Source: Akkermansiaceae bacterium
GTDB taxonomy: Bacteria; Verrucomicrobiota; Verrucomicrobiia; Verrucomicrobiales; Akkermansiaceae
DNA: 16,411 bases
Direction: 5' to 3'
Assembly (NCBI GenBank): GCA_023301335.1
Contig: JALZVA010000121.1
Coordinates: 1 to 16,411, forward strand
Under the pieces are notes generated by a model that was not told the origin of the DNA, made no database searches, and saw only the letters and a list, made by a program, of their open reading frames with translations. Positions within the stretch are counted from its first letter, which is position 1. Each line of letters opens with the position of its first letter. The position numbers and the translations under genes were made by a program. Positions 7,549 through 13,576 of this stretch are shown piece after piece.

Positions 7549-8238
7549 TTATTTATCCCTTCTAAAAAGCTCAATCGCTTCTCTGCATAATACGGAATCT
7601 GAATGCACACAGACAGTATCGACCTGTAGCTTAAGCGTTGAACCGTCTTGTGCTTCAATCTGTCCAGAATTTTGAAGGAGCGACCAGCGATTCTCTATTT
7701 CTTCTACCGTCTTTAGCTCTGCACCCTCTTTATCCCGTGCCACAAGCTGCCCGTTAGGAAGGTAGTGCCTATCTAGAAAAGCTTCGGCTAAGCATTCCAC
7801 TCCAGCCTTCGCAGAGTTCTTCCATACTGATCCACCTGCTAGAGCGATGACTTTCAGCTTACTTGAATAGGCAAATTCTAACAATGCCTCTGTGATATCT
7901 TCACGACTCTCTGAGAGGTGATAAAGACTGCCATGCAGTTTGATGTACTTCACCTCTCCGATATATTTCTCAAACATAATATGCTGAGCCTCCAGATGAT
8001 CATAAAAATTACACACACTGAAATTTTTTAACTCACCCCTTCCCTTATTCTCTCTCACTCCTGGGTGCATTCCCAACTTCACTCCATAGCGCTGCCCTAG
8101 CTCGGCACAGAGCATCATTTGCTCAGGGGATCCTGCATGCCAGCCACAGGCAACATTGGCGAGTTGAATACGCTCCATCAACCACTGAGTCTCCTCAGTA
8201 GTTTCCCACTCTCCTAAATCACAGTTCGTTAAAATCAT
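7549..8238 (-). CDS. pxpA: 5-oxoprolinase subunit A (LamB/YcsF family)
   Basis: PxpA works with PxpB and PxpC in ATP-dependent opening of 5-oxoproline (pyroglutamate) to glutamate. The 229-residue protein is slightly shorter than the usual 245-255. LamB/YcsF blocks are present: NCDLGEW (5-11, usually NADLGEG), ANVACGWHAG (27-36), GMHPG (56-60), KLHGSLY (100-106), EAFLDRHY (152-159) and DTVCVHSDS (207-215, usually HGD). It is the last gene of the queF-queC-pxpB-pxpC-pxpA operon. Its ATG (8236-8238) lies inside the 3' end of pxpC, a 20-nt overlap. Several motif residues differ from the commonest form (A to C in NCDLGEW, G to S in HSD, Gly to Trp after LGE). Activity is likely but the branch is divergent. 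Its stop is one base from the convergent DUF2891 stop. Confidence 0.92.
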   Translation of the reverse strand: MILTNCDLGEWETTEETQWLMERIQLANVACGWHAGSPEQMMLCAELGQRYGVKLGMHPGVRENKGRGELKNFSVCNFYDHLEAQHIMFEKYIGEVKYIKLHGSLYHLSESREDITEALLEFAYSSKLKVIALAGGSVWKNSAKAGVECLAEAFLDRHYLPNGQLVARDKEGAELKTVEEIENRWSLLQNSGQIEAQDGSTLKLQVDTVCVHSDSVLCREAIELFRRDK

Positions 8239-9061
8239 AAGCTTTAAATCTTACAGGTGCCCCCGGTAAACGCTGAGCAAGCACCCTCACATCCTCTGGA
8301 TGAATATACCCTATCACAGGATAGCCACCCACTGTAGGTCCATCTGGCATGGTGACAATCGCTTGTCCATCTGGTGTCATTTGAATTGCGCCCTCTACCA
8401 CCGGGCCACTTTTTATTTCTAAAGAATGTGGTATGACTTTCCCTTCTAGTCGGTATCCAGATCGATCTATCAAGTTAGACACCTTCCAAGTCTTACTCAA
8501 AAAAAGCCTCTCCTCATCCGGCTTAAACATTCCCCCTGAAGCCACCCTTAGAACTTGTTCACTACAAAAATTACTCTTCATCCAATCGAGTGTCGGGTAC
8601 TTTTTCATTTTGAAATCTTGTGGGTGCAGATAGTTATCTACTTCTAACAAAGATCCTTTCCCAAGATCCCCTCCCCATCCAGCACGAGCATTCGAAGAGG
8701 CACTACCAAACACTTCTTCCGTTAGAAACCCTCTAGAAACGGCGATGTATCCCCACGTGCAGTCCCCTACAATAGGAATCGTTAATTGCTCCCCTGCTAC
8801 ATAAAGACGCGATCTATTTATCCCTCCTGCCCCAACGACAGAAAGGTAGAGATCTTCAAAAAAATCTAATGTGATTCCGCCGTATGCGTATTCTAACAGC
8901 ACTTGGTTTCCGTAATTTCCTACTAGTAAGTTCGCCATCTTCGCACTCACAAGATCCATCACACCACCATGAGGCACCCCAAAACGACGCAAGCCCCTTC
9001 TCCCCTGGTCTTGAAAACCTAACGGCATGGATGCGGCAGTGATAGAGATTCCACGTTTCAT
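8219..9061 (-). CDS. pxpC: 5-oxoprolinase subunit C (biotin-dependent carboxylase-like, KipA/YbgK family)
   Basis: PxpC pairs with PxpB to form the half of 5-oxoprolinase thought to phosphorylate and open the ring supplied by PxpA. The protein is 280 residues, somewhat short of the usual 300-330. The N-terminal signature GFQDQGRRGLRRFGVPHGGV (15-34) followed by MD matches the family pattern of QDxGRxGxxxxGVPxxGxMD. Then come ANLLVGN (43-49), LEYAYGG (56-62) and VVGAGG (75-80). The C-terminal MPDGPTVGGYPVIGYI segment is also typical. The start codon follows the pxpB stop directly (TAAATG), and the 3' end overlaps pxpA by 20 nt, so the three subunits are probably made in a fixed ratio. The carboxylase name comes from a domain shared with urea amidolyase; no biotin attachment motif is present. 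Confidence 0.93.
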   Translation of the reverse strand: MKRGISITAASMPLGFQDQGRRGLRRFGVPHGGVMDLVSAKMANLLVGNYGNQVLLEYAYGGITLDFFEDLYLSVVGAGGINRSRLYVAGEQLTIPIVGDCTWGYIAVSRGFLTEEVFGSASSNARAGWGGDLGKGSLLEVDNYLHPQDFKMKKYPTLDWMKSNFCSEQVLRVASGGMFKPDEERLFLSKTWKVSNLIDRSGYRLEGKVIPHSLEIKSGPVVEGAIQMTPDGQAIVTMPDGPTVGGYPVIGYIHPEDVRVLAQRLPGAPVRFKAYDFNEL

Positions 9062-9670
9062 TTAAACTTCTACAAATTTCACTCGATCTCCAGGAGCGAA
9101 CAAAAAACTTTCCCGCTCTATGTCCACTAACTCAAGCTCTGTATTTCCTATCCAGTTCCAACCTCCTGGACTAGCGATAGGATAAATACTCGCATACCCC
9201 GCTGCAACAGCTACCGCACCAGCTTGCATTCTCTTCCTTGGATTACTCCGCCGAGGGATACCGGCCTCATCTAATCCCGTCATGTAGCCAAAGCCTGGAG
9301 CAAAACCCATAAACTTCACCTGTAGAGCCCCCGCACAGACGCGCTCAATATACGCCTGTTCAGATAGCTTAAACCATGCTGCGACTTCCGCCAAATCTGG
9401 GCCATCAAACATAACTGGAATGCTATGTAATTGAGCCTCCATGTTAGACTCTTTATACCTAAGATCAAACCAGGCCTCTATCGTTTCAGCTGTGGCTCCT
9501 GCTGGTATATGTAGTAAAACACTCTCATCCCCAGCTACCCATTCTTTTAGCGGATGACAGACATCAGACATCCACGCATCTAACAGGGCAAAGGAAGGCG
9601 CGTTTTCTTGCTGGTTCCAGGCGGCTATCCAATCACTTGGAGAGATCTGCCTAATGCTTAGCTGACACAT
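9062..9670 (-). CDS. pxpB: 5-oxoprolinase subunit B (KipI/YbgJ family)
   Basis: PxpB is the partner of PxpC in the 5-oxoprolinase complex and belongs to the cyclophilin-like KipI/allophanate-hydrolase subunit 1 family. The protein is 202 residues. Typical blocks are IPVMFDGPDL (84-93), VKFMGFAPGFGYMTG (118-132), IPRRSNPRKRMQAGAVAVAAGY (138-159) and IYPIASPGGWNWIGNT (162-177). The N-terminal GDSALLVEFG-like strand found in most members is not recognisable, so the first 45 residues are divergent or rebuilt. The ATG at 9670 overlaps the end of queC by 13 nt (9658-9670), and its stop abuts the pxpC start. In Bacillus, KipI also inhibits a sporulation kinase; nothing here suggests that role. Confidence 0.93.
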   Translation of the reverse strand: MCQLSIRQISPSDWIAAWNQQENAPSFALLDAWMSDVCHPLKEWVAGDESVLLHIPAGATAETIEAWFDLRYKESNMEAQLHSIPVMFDGPDLAEVAAWFKLSEQAYIERVCAGALQVKFMGFAPGFGYMTGLDEAGIPRRSNPRKRMQAGAVAVAAGYASIYPIASPGGWNWIGNTELELVDIERESFLFAPGDRVKFVEV

Positions 9671-10347
9671 GGCGCCGACGGAATCTCAGGTAAGTCTCTA
9701 TACTCTGTAGGATCTTTCACCCCCGCTTCCATGAATGCTTCACGTCGTTCAATACACGTCCCACACGCTCCACAATGGATGTCCCCACCTTTGTAACAAG
9801 ACCATGTCTGTGAAAAGTCCACGCCCAGCTCTGCTCCACGCGCTGCAATCTGCGCCTTCGACATCCCAATAAAGGGCCTGAGTAACTCTATTTCTGCATA
9901 AGTCCCTGTACGTATAGCTGCAGCCATACTCTCCATGAAGGAGGCTCTGCAATCAGGGTAGATTGCATGATCTCCCGCGTGTGCAGCGATGACGATCCCT
10001 TTTGCTCCATCGCTCTCCGCCACCCCTGCAGCGATCGAGAGCATGATGCCATTCCGAAAAGGCACCACCGTCTTTTTCATATTCTCTGCTGCATAATGCC
10101 CCTCGGGAACCTCTCCTCCAGATTTTAGTAAGTCCGACTGAAACAAGTCATTCACAAAATGCAGTGGGATACGATGGTGTATAATCCCGTGTAAGGCGCT
10201 ATGATGCTCAGCAAAAGGGATTTCCTTATGGTTATGCTTAGAGCCATAGTCGAAGGAAAGTGTGGATACGACTTCGTGCTCCTCACGCGCTTGGTAAAGA
10301 GCTGCCACGGAGTCCATCCCTCCACTTAAAAGGACGGCAACCTTCAT
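9658..10347 (-). CDS. queC: 7-cyano-7-deazaguanine synthase QueC
   Basis: QueC converts 7-carboxy-7-deazaguanine to the nitrile preQ0 using ATP and ammonia, an intermediate of queuosine synthesis. The protein is 229 residues, standard for the family. The PP-loop LLSGGMDS lies at 6-13, the substrate-binding FRNGIMLSIAAG at 97-108, and IAAHAGDHAIYPDCR at 120-134. Four zinc ligands are present at the C-terminus: Cys184 (WSCYKGG), Cys192, Cys195 and Cys198 (HCGACGTC). The start overlaps the queF stop (ATGA, 10344-10347), and the tail overlaps pxpB by 13 nt. QueF, which uses its product, is encoded just upstream. queD, queE and folE are not in this window, so the earlier steps must be encoded elsewhere. 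Confidence 0.97.
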   Translation of the reverse strand: MKVAVLLSGGMDSVAALYQAREEHEVVSTLSFDYGSKHNHKEIPFAEHHSALHGIIHHRIPLHFVNDLFQSDLLKSGGEVPEGHYAAENMKKTVVPFRNGIMLSIAAGVAESDGAKGIVIAAHAGDHAIYPDCRASFMESMAAAIRTGTYAEIELLRPFIGMSKAQIAARGAELGVDFSQTWSCYKGGDIHCGACGTCIERREAFMEAGVKDPTEYRDLPEIPSAPCVS

Positions 10348-10763
10348 AAGGACTCAATCTCTGGATACGCAGCTTCACAGGTCAACTGAATCCCACCGCG
10401 TGCGCCAAACTCCCCGGAGATGTATATCTCTTTAGGATCTAGCAGACTTACTAAATCGTCTAAGATCGTATTCACGACCTCTTCATTAAACATTTTCGTA
10501 TTTCGATAAGATGCCATGTAGTACTTTAAAGATTTTGTTTCCACACAGAATTTATTCGGGATATAGCGAATCAAAATACACGCACTATCTGGCTGTCCTG
10601 TCACGGGACAAAGCGAGGAAAACTCTGGGCAGCTCAGACGAATAAGGTAGCCTCTCCCAGCTCTTATATTTTCAAATTTTTCTAGCGTCGCTTGCTCAGG
10701 CGAGGAGGGAATCGACATTTCACTGGTTCCCAGCATGGTCAGCCCACGTTTATCTTCAGACAT
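10344..10763 (-). CDS. queF: NADPH-dependent 7-cyano-7-deazaguanine reductase QueF (unimodular type)
   Basis: QueF reduces the nitrile of preQ0 to the amine preQ1 with two NADPH; preQ1 is then inserted at position 34 of GUN-anticodon tRNAs by Tgt. At 139 residues it is the short, unimodular (YkvM-like) class, not the duplicated 280-residue E. coli class. The nucleophile is Cys52 and the general acid Asp59 in EFSSLCPVTGQPD (47-59). ETKSLKYYMASYRN (75-88) is the family signature, and GEFGARGG (117-124) is the C-terminal block. It heads the five-gene operon and overlaps queC by four bases. I looked for a preQ1 riboswitch in the 82-bp upstream gap and found none. A -10-like TATAGC lies only 6 nt before the ATG, so the message may have almost no leader. 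Confidence 0.97.
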   Translation of the reverse strand: MSEDKRGLTMLGTSEMSIPSSPEQATLEKFENIRAGRGYLIRLSCPEFSSLCPVTGQPDSACILIRYIPNKFCVETKSLKYYMASYRNTKMFNEEVVNTILDDLVSLLDPKEIYISGEFGARGGIQLTCEAAYPEIESL

Positions 10764-10769
10764 GCCTAT

Positions 10770-10798
10770 GCTATACTCTTCGAGCCTTTCTCTGAAAA
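10770..10798 (-). promoter_or_regulatory. Candidate promoter for the queF-pxpA operon, giving a near-leaderless mRNA
   Basis: On the minus strand, TTTTCA (10793-10798) lies 17 bp before TATAGC (10770-10775); each matches four of six consensus bases. Transcription would begin at or next to the queF ATG (10763). Its -35 overlaps the candidate -35 of the divergent small gene. Confidence 0.3.
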
Positions 10799-10821
10799 GT
10801 GAAAAAATTACTGAATAAAAT
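10792..10821 (+). promoter_or_regulatory. Candidate promoter for the small lipoprotein gene
   Basis: CTGAAA (10792-10797) is followed after 18 bp by TAAAAT (10816-10821, five of six consensus bases). The leader would be about 18 nt to the ATG at 10846. Confidence 0.35.
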
Positions 10822-10845
10822 TCTCAATGCTCTCGTCTACTAGGT

Positions 10846-11115
10846 ATGGATTACAAAAATACGCTCACAAAGTCCGCAGCCGCCCTCGCATGTTGTGGAA
10901 TTATGGCATCTTGCGCCCCCATTCATCATGGTCAAGCGTATGGAGGTGGCTACCACTCCGATGGAATCGACTCCGCCGTGCCTCTCATTGTCGGAGCCGC
11001 AGTCGTCGGAGGAGCTATCTATGCAGTAAGTAGGCACAACGATAGAAAGCACTCTTCACACGGTCACTCAGATTATCGCCAAAGATCCCACAGAAATGTC
11101 CGCAGGCGCCATTAA
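10846..11115 (+). CDS. Small putative lipoprotein with glycine-rich membrane segment and His/Arg-rich tail
   Basis: I do not recognise this 89-residue protein. Residues 1-22 look like a lipoprotein signal ending in a lipobox-like MASC, so Cys23 would be lipidated; Met at -3 is unusual but tolerated. A polar Gly/His/Tyr segment follows (24-43). Next is a second hydrophobic stretch, VPLIVGAAVVGGAIYAV (45-61), with glycine spacing suited to helix packing. The C-terminal 27 residues are strongly basic and rich in His, Arg and Ser. The signal, lipobox and hydrophobic segment favour a real gene over the two overlapping open frames here (+, 10827-11033; -, 10840-11052), whose translations look random. 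It diverges from queF and converges on the pseudoprotease with 10 bp between stops. A membrane or envelope role is inferred only from these features. Confidence 0.6.
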   Translation: MDYKNTLTKSAAALACCGIMASCAPIHHGQAYGGGYHSDGIDSAVPLIVGAAVVGGAIYAVSRHNDRKHSSHGHSDYRQRSHRNVRRRH

Positions 11116-11125
11116 TTGCCTCCCT

Positions 11126-12322
11126 TTAGCGCTTTTGAAGCGACTGTTCGAGAGCTTTTAGTGCATCCTGCAGTTGCTTCATTCTAGCTCTAGTCTCCTC
11201 ACGCTGAGGAGAATTTTGCTCAGGTAATGGGATCACTCTTCGGTCATGAATCCCCTGTCGCGCTGCCTGCTCTGGCACTAAAGGCGGAGCTAACTGCTGT
11301 GGTTTTTTCTTTAGTAATGCAGCTAAATCATCCGCTGGTATGACGTGGGTTTTGATTCTACTTCTAGAAAGAGCTACGCCTACAAAATTCCCCTCAAGAT
11401 CGACCAGAGGAGCTCCCATATTTTCTTTACTCAGCTGCATGTCCGTCTGGATAGAGCTAGGAAAGTTATTCCTAATTTGACTCACACCTCCTCCCATACG
11501 CTCCATTTGATTGAGTCGCGCAGCAGGAAAACGGCGTTCATTTTCGCGTGCTCCTAAGACAATAGATTTTGTTAGAATTTCGCCAGCCCTCTGGACTTCG
11601 ACCTTTATTTGCTGCCCTGGTTTTAGATTCTGAATCACTGATCTTGCCTCGATCATTGAATTCGTCTCTGTTCGGTCAATACTCAGCAAGCGATCTCCTT
11701 TCTTTAGCCCTCCACGGGAGGCTCCTGTTTCAGACACTACATCGATTAATAACACACCAGCACTGGTCTGGTCTTCAAAATCCATTCTAATTCCTAAAAA
11801 CCCCTTATCCTGTTCTTTTAAAGAACGTTCTTTAACACTGATCACTCCGAATCCTCTCACCTGCTCAGGTCCAGCCAACATCACGAAGTCACCTAAATCA
11901 GCCTTGGCAAAGTTCTCCATTTTTATTGCTGGAAGATTCTGACTGTTATTTAGCAGAGCTAAATCATACTCTTCATACACCCCTTTAAGTTCTAAGTGAA
12001 CGGATGGTTTTTCCGGGTAAGCTATTACAGCACCTCCAATAAAAGGTTTTATTTCTGACCACTTGGTAATGATCCCTTTTTCCGTAACCGTTCCTAGTCC
12101 GATCACTTTCCATCCTTCTGCTGTAGGCACCTGGATCGATACAACATGGCTTGAGAGAGTCTGCGCTACAGGATTCACCTGCACGACAATGTCTAGCTCT
12201 TGCTGAGATAAATGGAGGATATCCTTTTTCTCAATACCTTGAGGGTAATTAGTCTGAGCCAATGTCGGTATAACCAAACTCAAGCCTGTAAATACGCTTA
12301 AAAAACACTTTGTTCTTTTCAT
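11126..12322 (-). CDS. Catalytically dead trypsin/HtrA-like protein with an internal PDZ domain
   Basis: This 398-residue protein has a signal peptide (1-22, cleavage near TLA/QT). The first half of a trypsin fold is recognisable (about 56-165). In the position of TAAHVV it has TKWSEI, so the catalytic His is replaced by Ser89. Asp120 in EYDLAL is kept. Next comes a PDZ domain (about 173-256: GFLGIRM, GLKKGDRLLSID, KPGQQIKVEVQRAGE). Only after it comes the second half of the protease, with IQTDMQLSKENMGAPLVDLE (291-310). That corresponds to IQTDAxINPGNSGGPLVDL of HtrA, and the catalytic Ser is replaced by Met302. A HVIPADDLAALL segment follows, then a Pro/Gln-rich linker and a possible short coiled coil (about 374-397). 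It starts 4 nt after the active HtrA-like gene, so the two are co-transcribed. It is probably a non-proteolytic partner, chaperone or sensor; that role is inference. Confidence 0.8.
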   Translation of the reverse strand: MKRTKCFLSVFTGLSLVIPTLAQTNYPQGIEKKDILHLSQQELDIVVQVNPVAQTLSSHVVSIQVPTAEGWKVIGLGTVTEKGIITKWSEIKPFIGGAVIAYPEKPSVHLELKGVYEEYDLALLNNSQNLPAIKMENFAKADLGDFVMLAGPEQVRGFGVISVKERSLKEQDKGFLGIRMDFEDQTSAGVLLIDVVSETGASRGGLKKGDRLLSIDRTETNSMIEARSVIQNLKPGQQIKVEVQRAGEILTKSIVLGARENERRFPAARLNQMERMGGGVSQIRNNFPSSIQTDMQLSKENMGAPLVDLEGNFVGVALSRSRIKTHVIPADDLAALLKKKPQQLAPPLVPEQAARQGIHDRRVIPLPEQNSPQREETRARMKQLQDALKALEQSLQKR

Positions 12323-12326
12323 TTTT

Positions 12327-13319
12327 CTATCGTCTTTGATTTGGTAACTCTTCTCTTCTTCCTAATACTAATTCATGTCGGAAGATATTATCTCCTCTAC
12401 GAATCGTCACAGAGACTTTATCGCCTGCATTTTGCTTTAGTATTTTATCTACTAACACATCAGAGGTAGGCACTTTAGCGCCATTAAATTTCAGAATGAT
12501 ATCTCCTTTTTTTATTCCAGCTTTAGCCGCTGCACCATCAGCAAACGCATCGGCAATAAATACTCCACCAGCTATCGAACGGCCCATGGCGATCCCCATC
12601 GCTGGGCTATCAGGATTCCACATAGGGTTCACACTAAGCTTCCCCCAACGCTCGCTTTTTTTCATTCTCTCCCAATCCACTTTAAAACCAGATACCCCGG
12701 CATGATTATTAATCTTCCAGTCGTTTCCAATGTTAGAATGGATGGCCACTACCTTTCCTTCTAAATCATACAGTGGCCCACCAGAGTCACCACCGATGAG
12801 TGTGCAATCTGTAGTGACGAAATAGTTTGTCCTTTTTGCTAACACACGCCCAAATCTAACTGGAGGGGTCCTCACCGCATCAAATCCACCTGCATGCCCC
12901 ATCGCGACCATATACTCGCCAATCTTAAGATCTGAAGACTCTCTAAGTTCAGCAAACTTCCATGGCCCCTTATCCACCATCTCACACATCGCAATGTCCT
13001 TAGACTTATTATAGCCAAGCACCTTTGCCTTTTGTGTCTTTCCGTCAGGAAAAATAATATCTACGGTCTCTGATTTTTCGACCACATGCGCAGCGGTTAA
13101 TATCAAACCTTCTTCAGAAACAATAACACCCGAACCAGAACCTCCGCGCGAGGTGAATACGGACACTGTCACTTCCATATTTTTGGCGACTACTTCTTTC
13201 ACCTGAGATTGAAGTTTTTTTAGATCTTCGAGCGAGTTAATCTTCTCCTGTGCATGACTAAAGCCTGAAAGGATAAGAAAAAACGGGAGTAGTAGAGATG
13301 TTTTCTTATTAAATTTCAT
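12327..13319 (-). CDS. HtrA/DegP-like periplasmic serine protease with C-terminal PDZ domain
   Basis: This 330-residue secreted protease has a signal peptide (1-23, cleavage near SHA/QEK). The trypsin-like domain (about 45-215) has a complete triad: His78 in LTAAHVV, Asp108 in KSKDIAMC and Ser179 in GGDSGGPLYDLEG. A single PDZ domain follows (about 236-318: MGIAM, AGIKKGDIILKFNG, AGDKVSVTIRRGD). HtrA-family enzymes degrade or refold misfolded envelope proteins, usually as trimers or larger cages. One PDZ domain makes it more like DegS or short HtrA forms than two-PDZ DegP. There is no transmembrane anchor beyond the signal peptide. It is the first gene of a two-gene operon with a dead paralogue. 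A perfect TATAAT lies 5 nt before its ATG, implying a leaderless or very short leader transcript. Confidence 0.92.
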   Translation of the reverse strand: MKFNKKTSLLLPFFLILSGFSHAQEKINSLEDLKKLQSQVKEVVAKNMEVTVSVFTSRGGSGSGVIVSEEGLILTAAHVVEKSETVDIIFPDGKTQKAKVLGYNKSKDIAMCEMVDKGPWKFAELRESSDLKIGEYMVAMGHAGGFDAVRTPPVRFGRVLAKRTNYFVTTDCTLIGGDSGGPLYDLEGKVVAIHSNIGNDWKINNHAGVSGFKVDWERMKKSERWGKLSVNPMWNPDSPAMGIAMGRSIAGGVFIADAFADGAAAKAGIKKGDIILKFNGAKVPTSDVLVDKILKQNAGDKVSVTIRRGDNIFRHELVLGRREELPNQRR

Positions 13320-13324
13320 TCACT

Positions 13325-13340
13325 ATTATAAGCGTTTATA
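13325..13340 (-). promoter_or_regulatory. Overlapping -10-like elements before the HtrA-like gene
   Basis: The minus strand reads TATAAA (13335-13340) and then TATAAT (13325-13330), the latter ending 5 nt before the ATG at 13319. Neither has a good -35 at 16-18 bp. Use of TATAAT would start transcription at the ATG; use of TATAAA would give about an 8-nt leader. Confidence 0.35.
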
Positions 13341-13457
13341 AGAGGTAAAATCGTCTAAGAATCTAGATAATCAAGACCATTTACAGAAAATAGTTGCAAA
13401 TCCCTCAGTTTTTGACAGAAGTAGCCCGTCTTAGCGACCTGCACTCTTCTGTGCATG

Positions 13458-13469
13458 AGGATTAATCCT
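13458..13469. repeat. 12-bp perfect palindrome upstream of rho
   Basis: AGGATTAATCCT equals its own reverse complement. It lies 3 nt after a 5-bp hairpin and about 108 nt before the rho start, and could be an operator half-site pair. A few such palindromes are expected by chance in 16 kb. Confidence 0.3.
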
Positions 13470-13576
13470 TAACCAACCGTTCCATTTTTTTCGCGAGGTT
13501 TGTCTCTTTCTCATTCGCGCTAAGACCTGCAGAGCTCCATTTACGGGCTTATTCTGTAGTAAACTATCACTTACAC

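Larger units (their letters stand above)
13320..13576. other. Divergent intergenic region between the HtrA-like gene and rho
   Basis: These 257 bp contain no supportable gene. They hold the -10-like elements of the protease operon, a perfect TTGACA at 13412-13417 on the + strand with no matching -10 at 16-18 bp, and a small hairpin (TGCAC 13440-13444 with GTGCA 13451-13455). A 12-bp palindrome follows (AGGATTAATCCT, 13458-13469). The rho ATG has no Shine-Dalgarno sequence before it. A rho leader of up to about 140 nt is possible; rho is autoregulated in several bacteria. Confidence 0.5.

Noticed and set aside
10764..10845. preQ1 riboswitch upstream of queF
   Set aside because: No preQ1-I hairpin with A-rich tail or other preQ1 motif is visible, and the predicted promoter leaves no leader to hold one.
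10827..11052. Two other short open frames overlapping the small lipoprotein gene (plus 10827-11033, minus 10840-11052)
   Set aside because: Neither has a signal, domain or sensible composition; only the 10846-11115 frame shows a lipobox and a hydrophobic segment.
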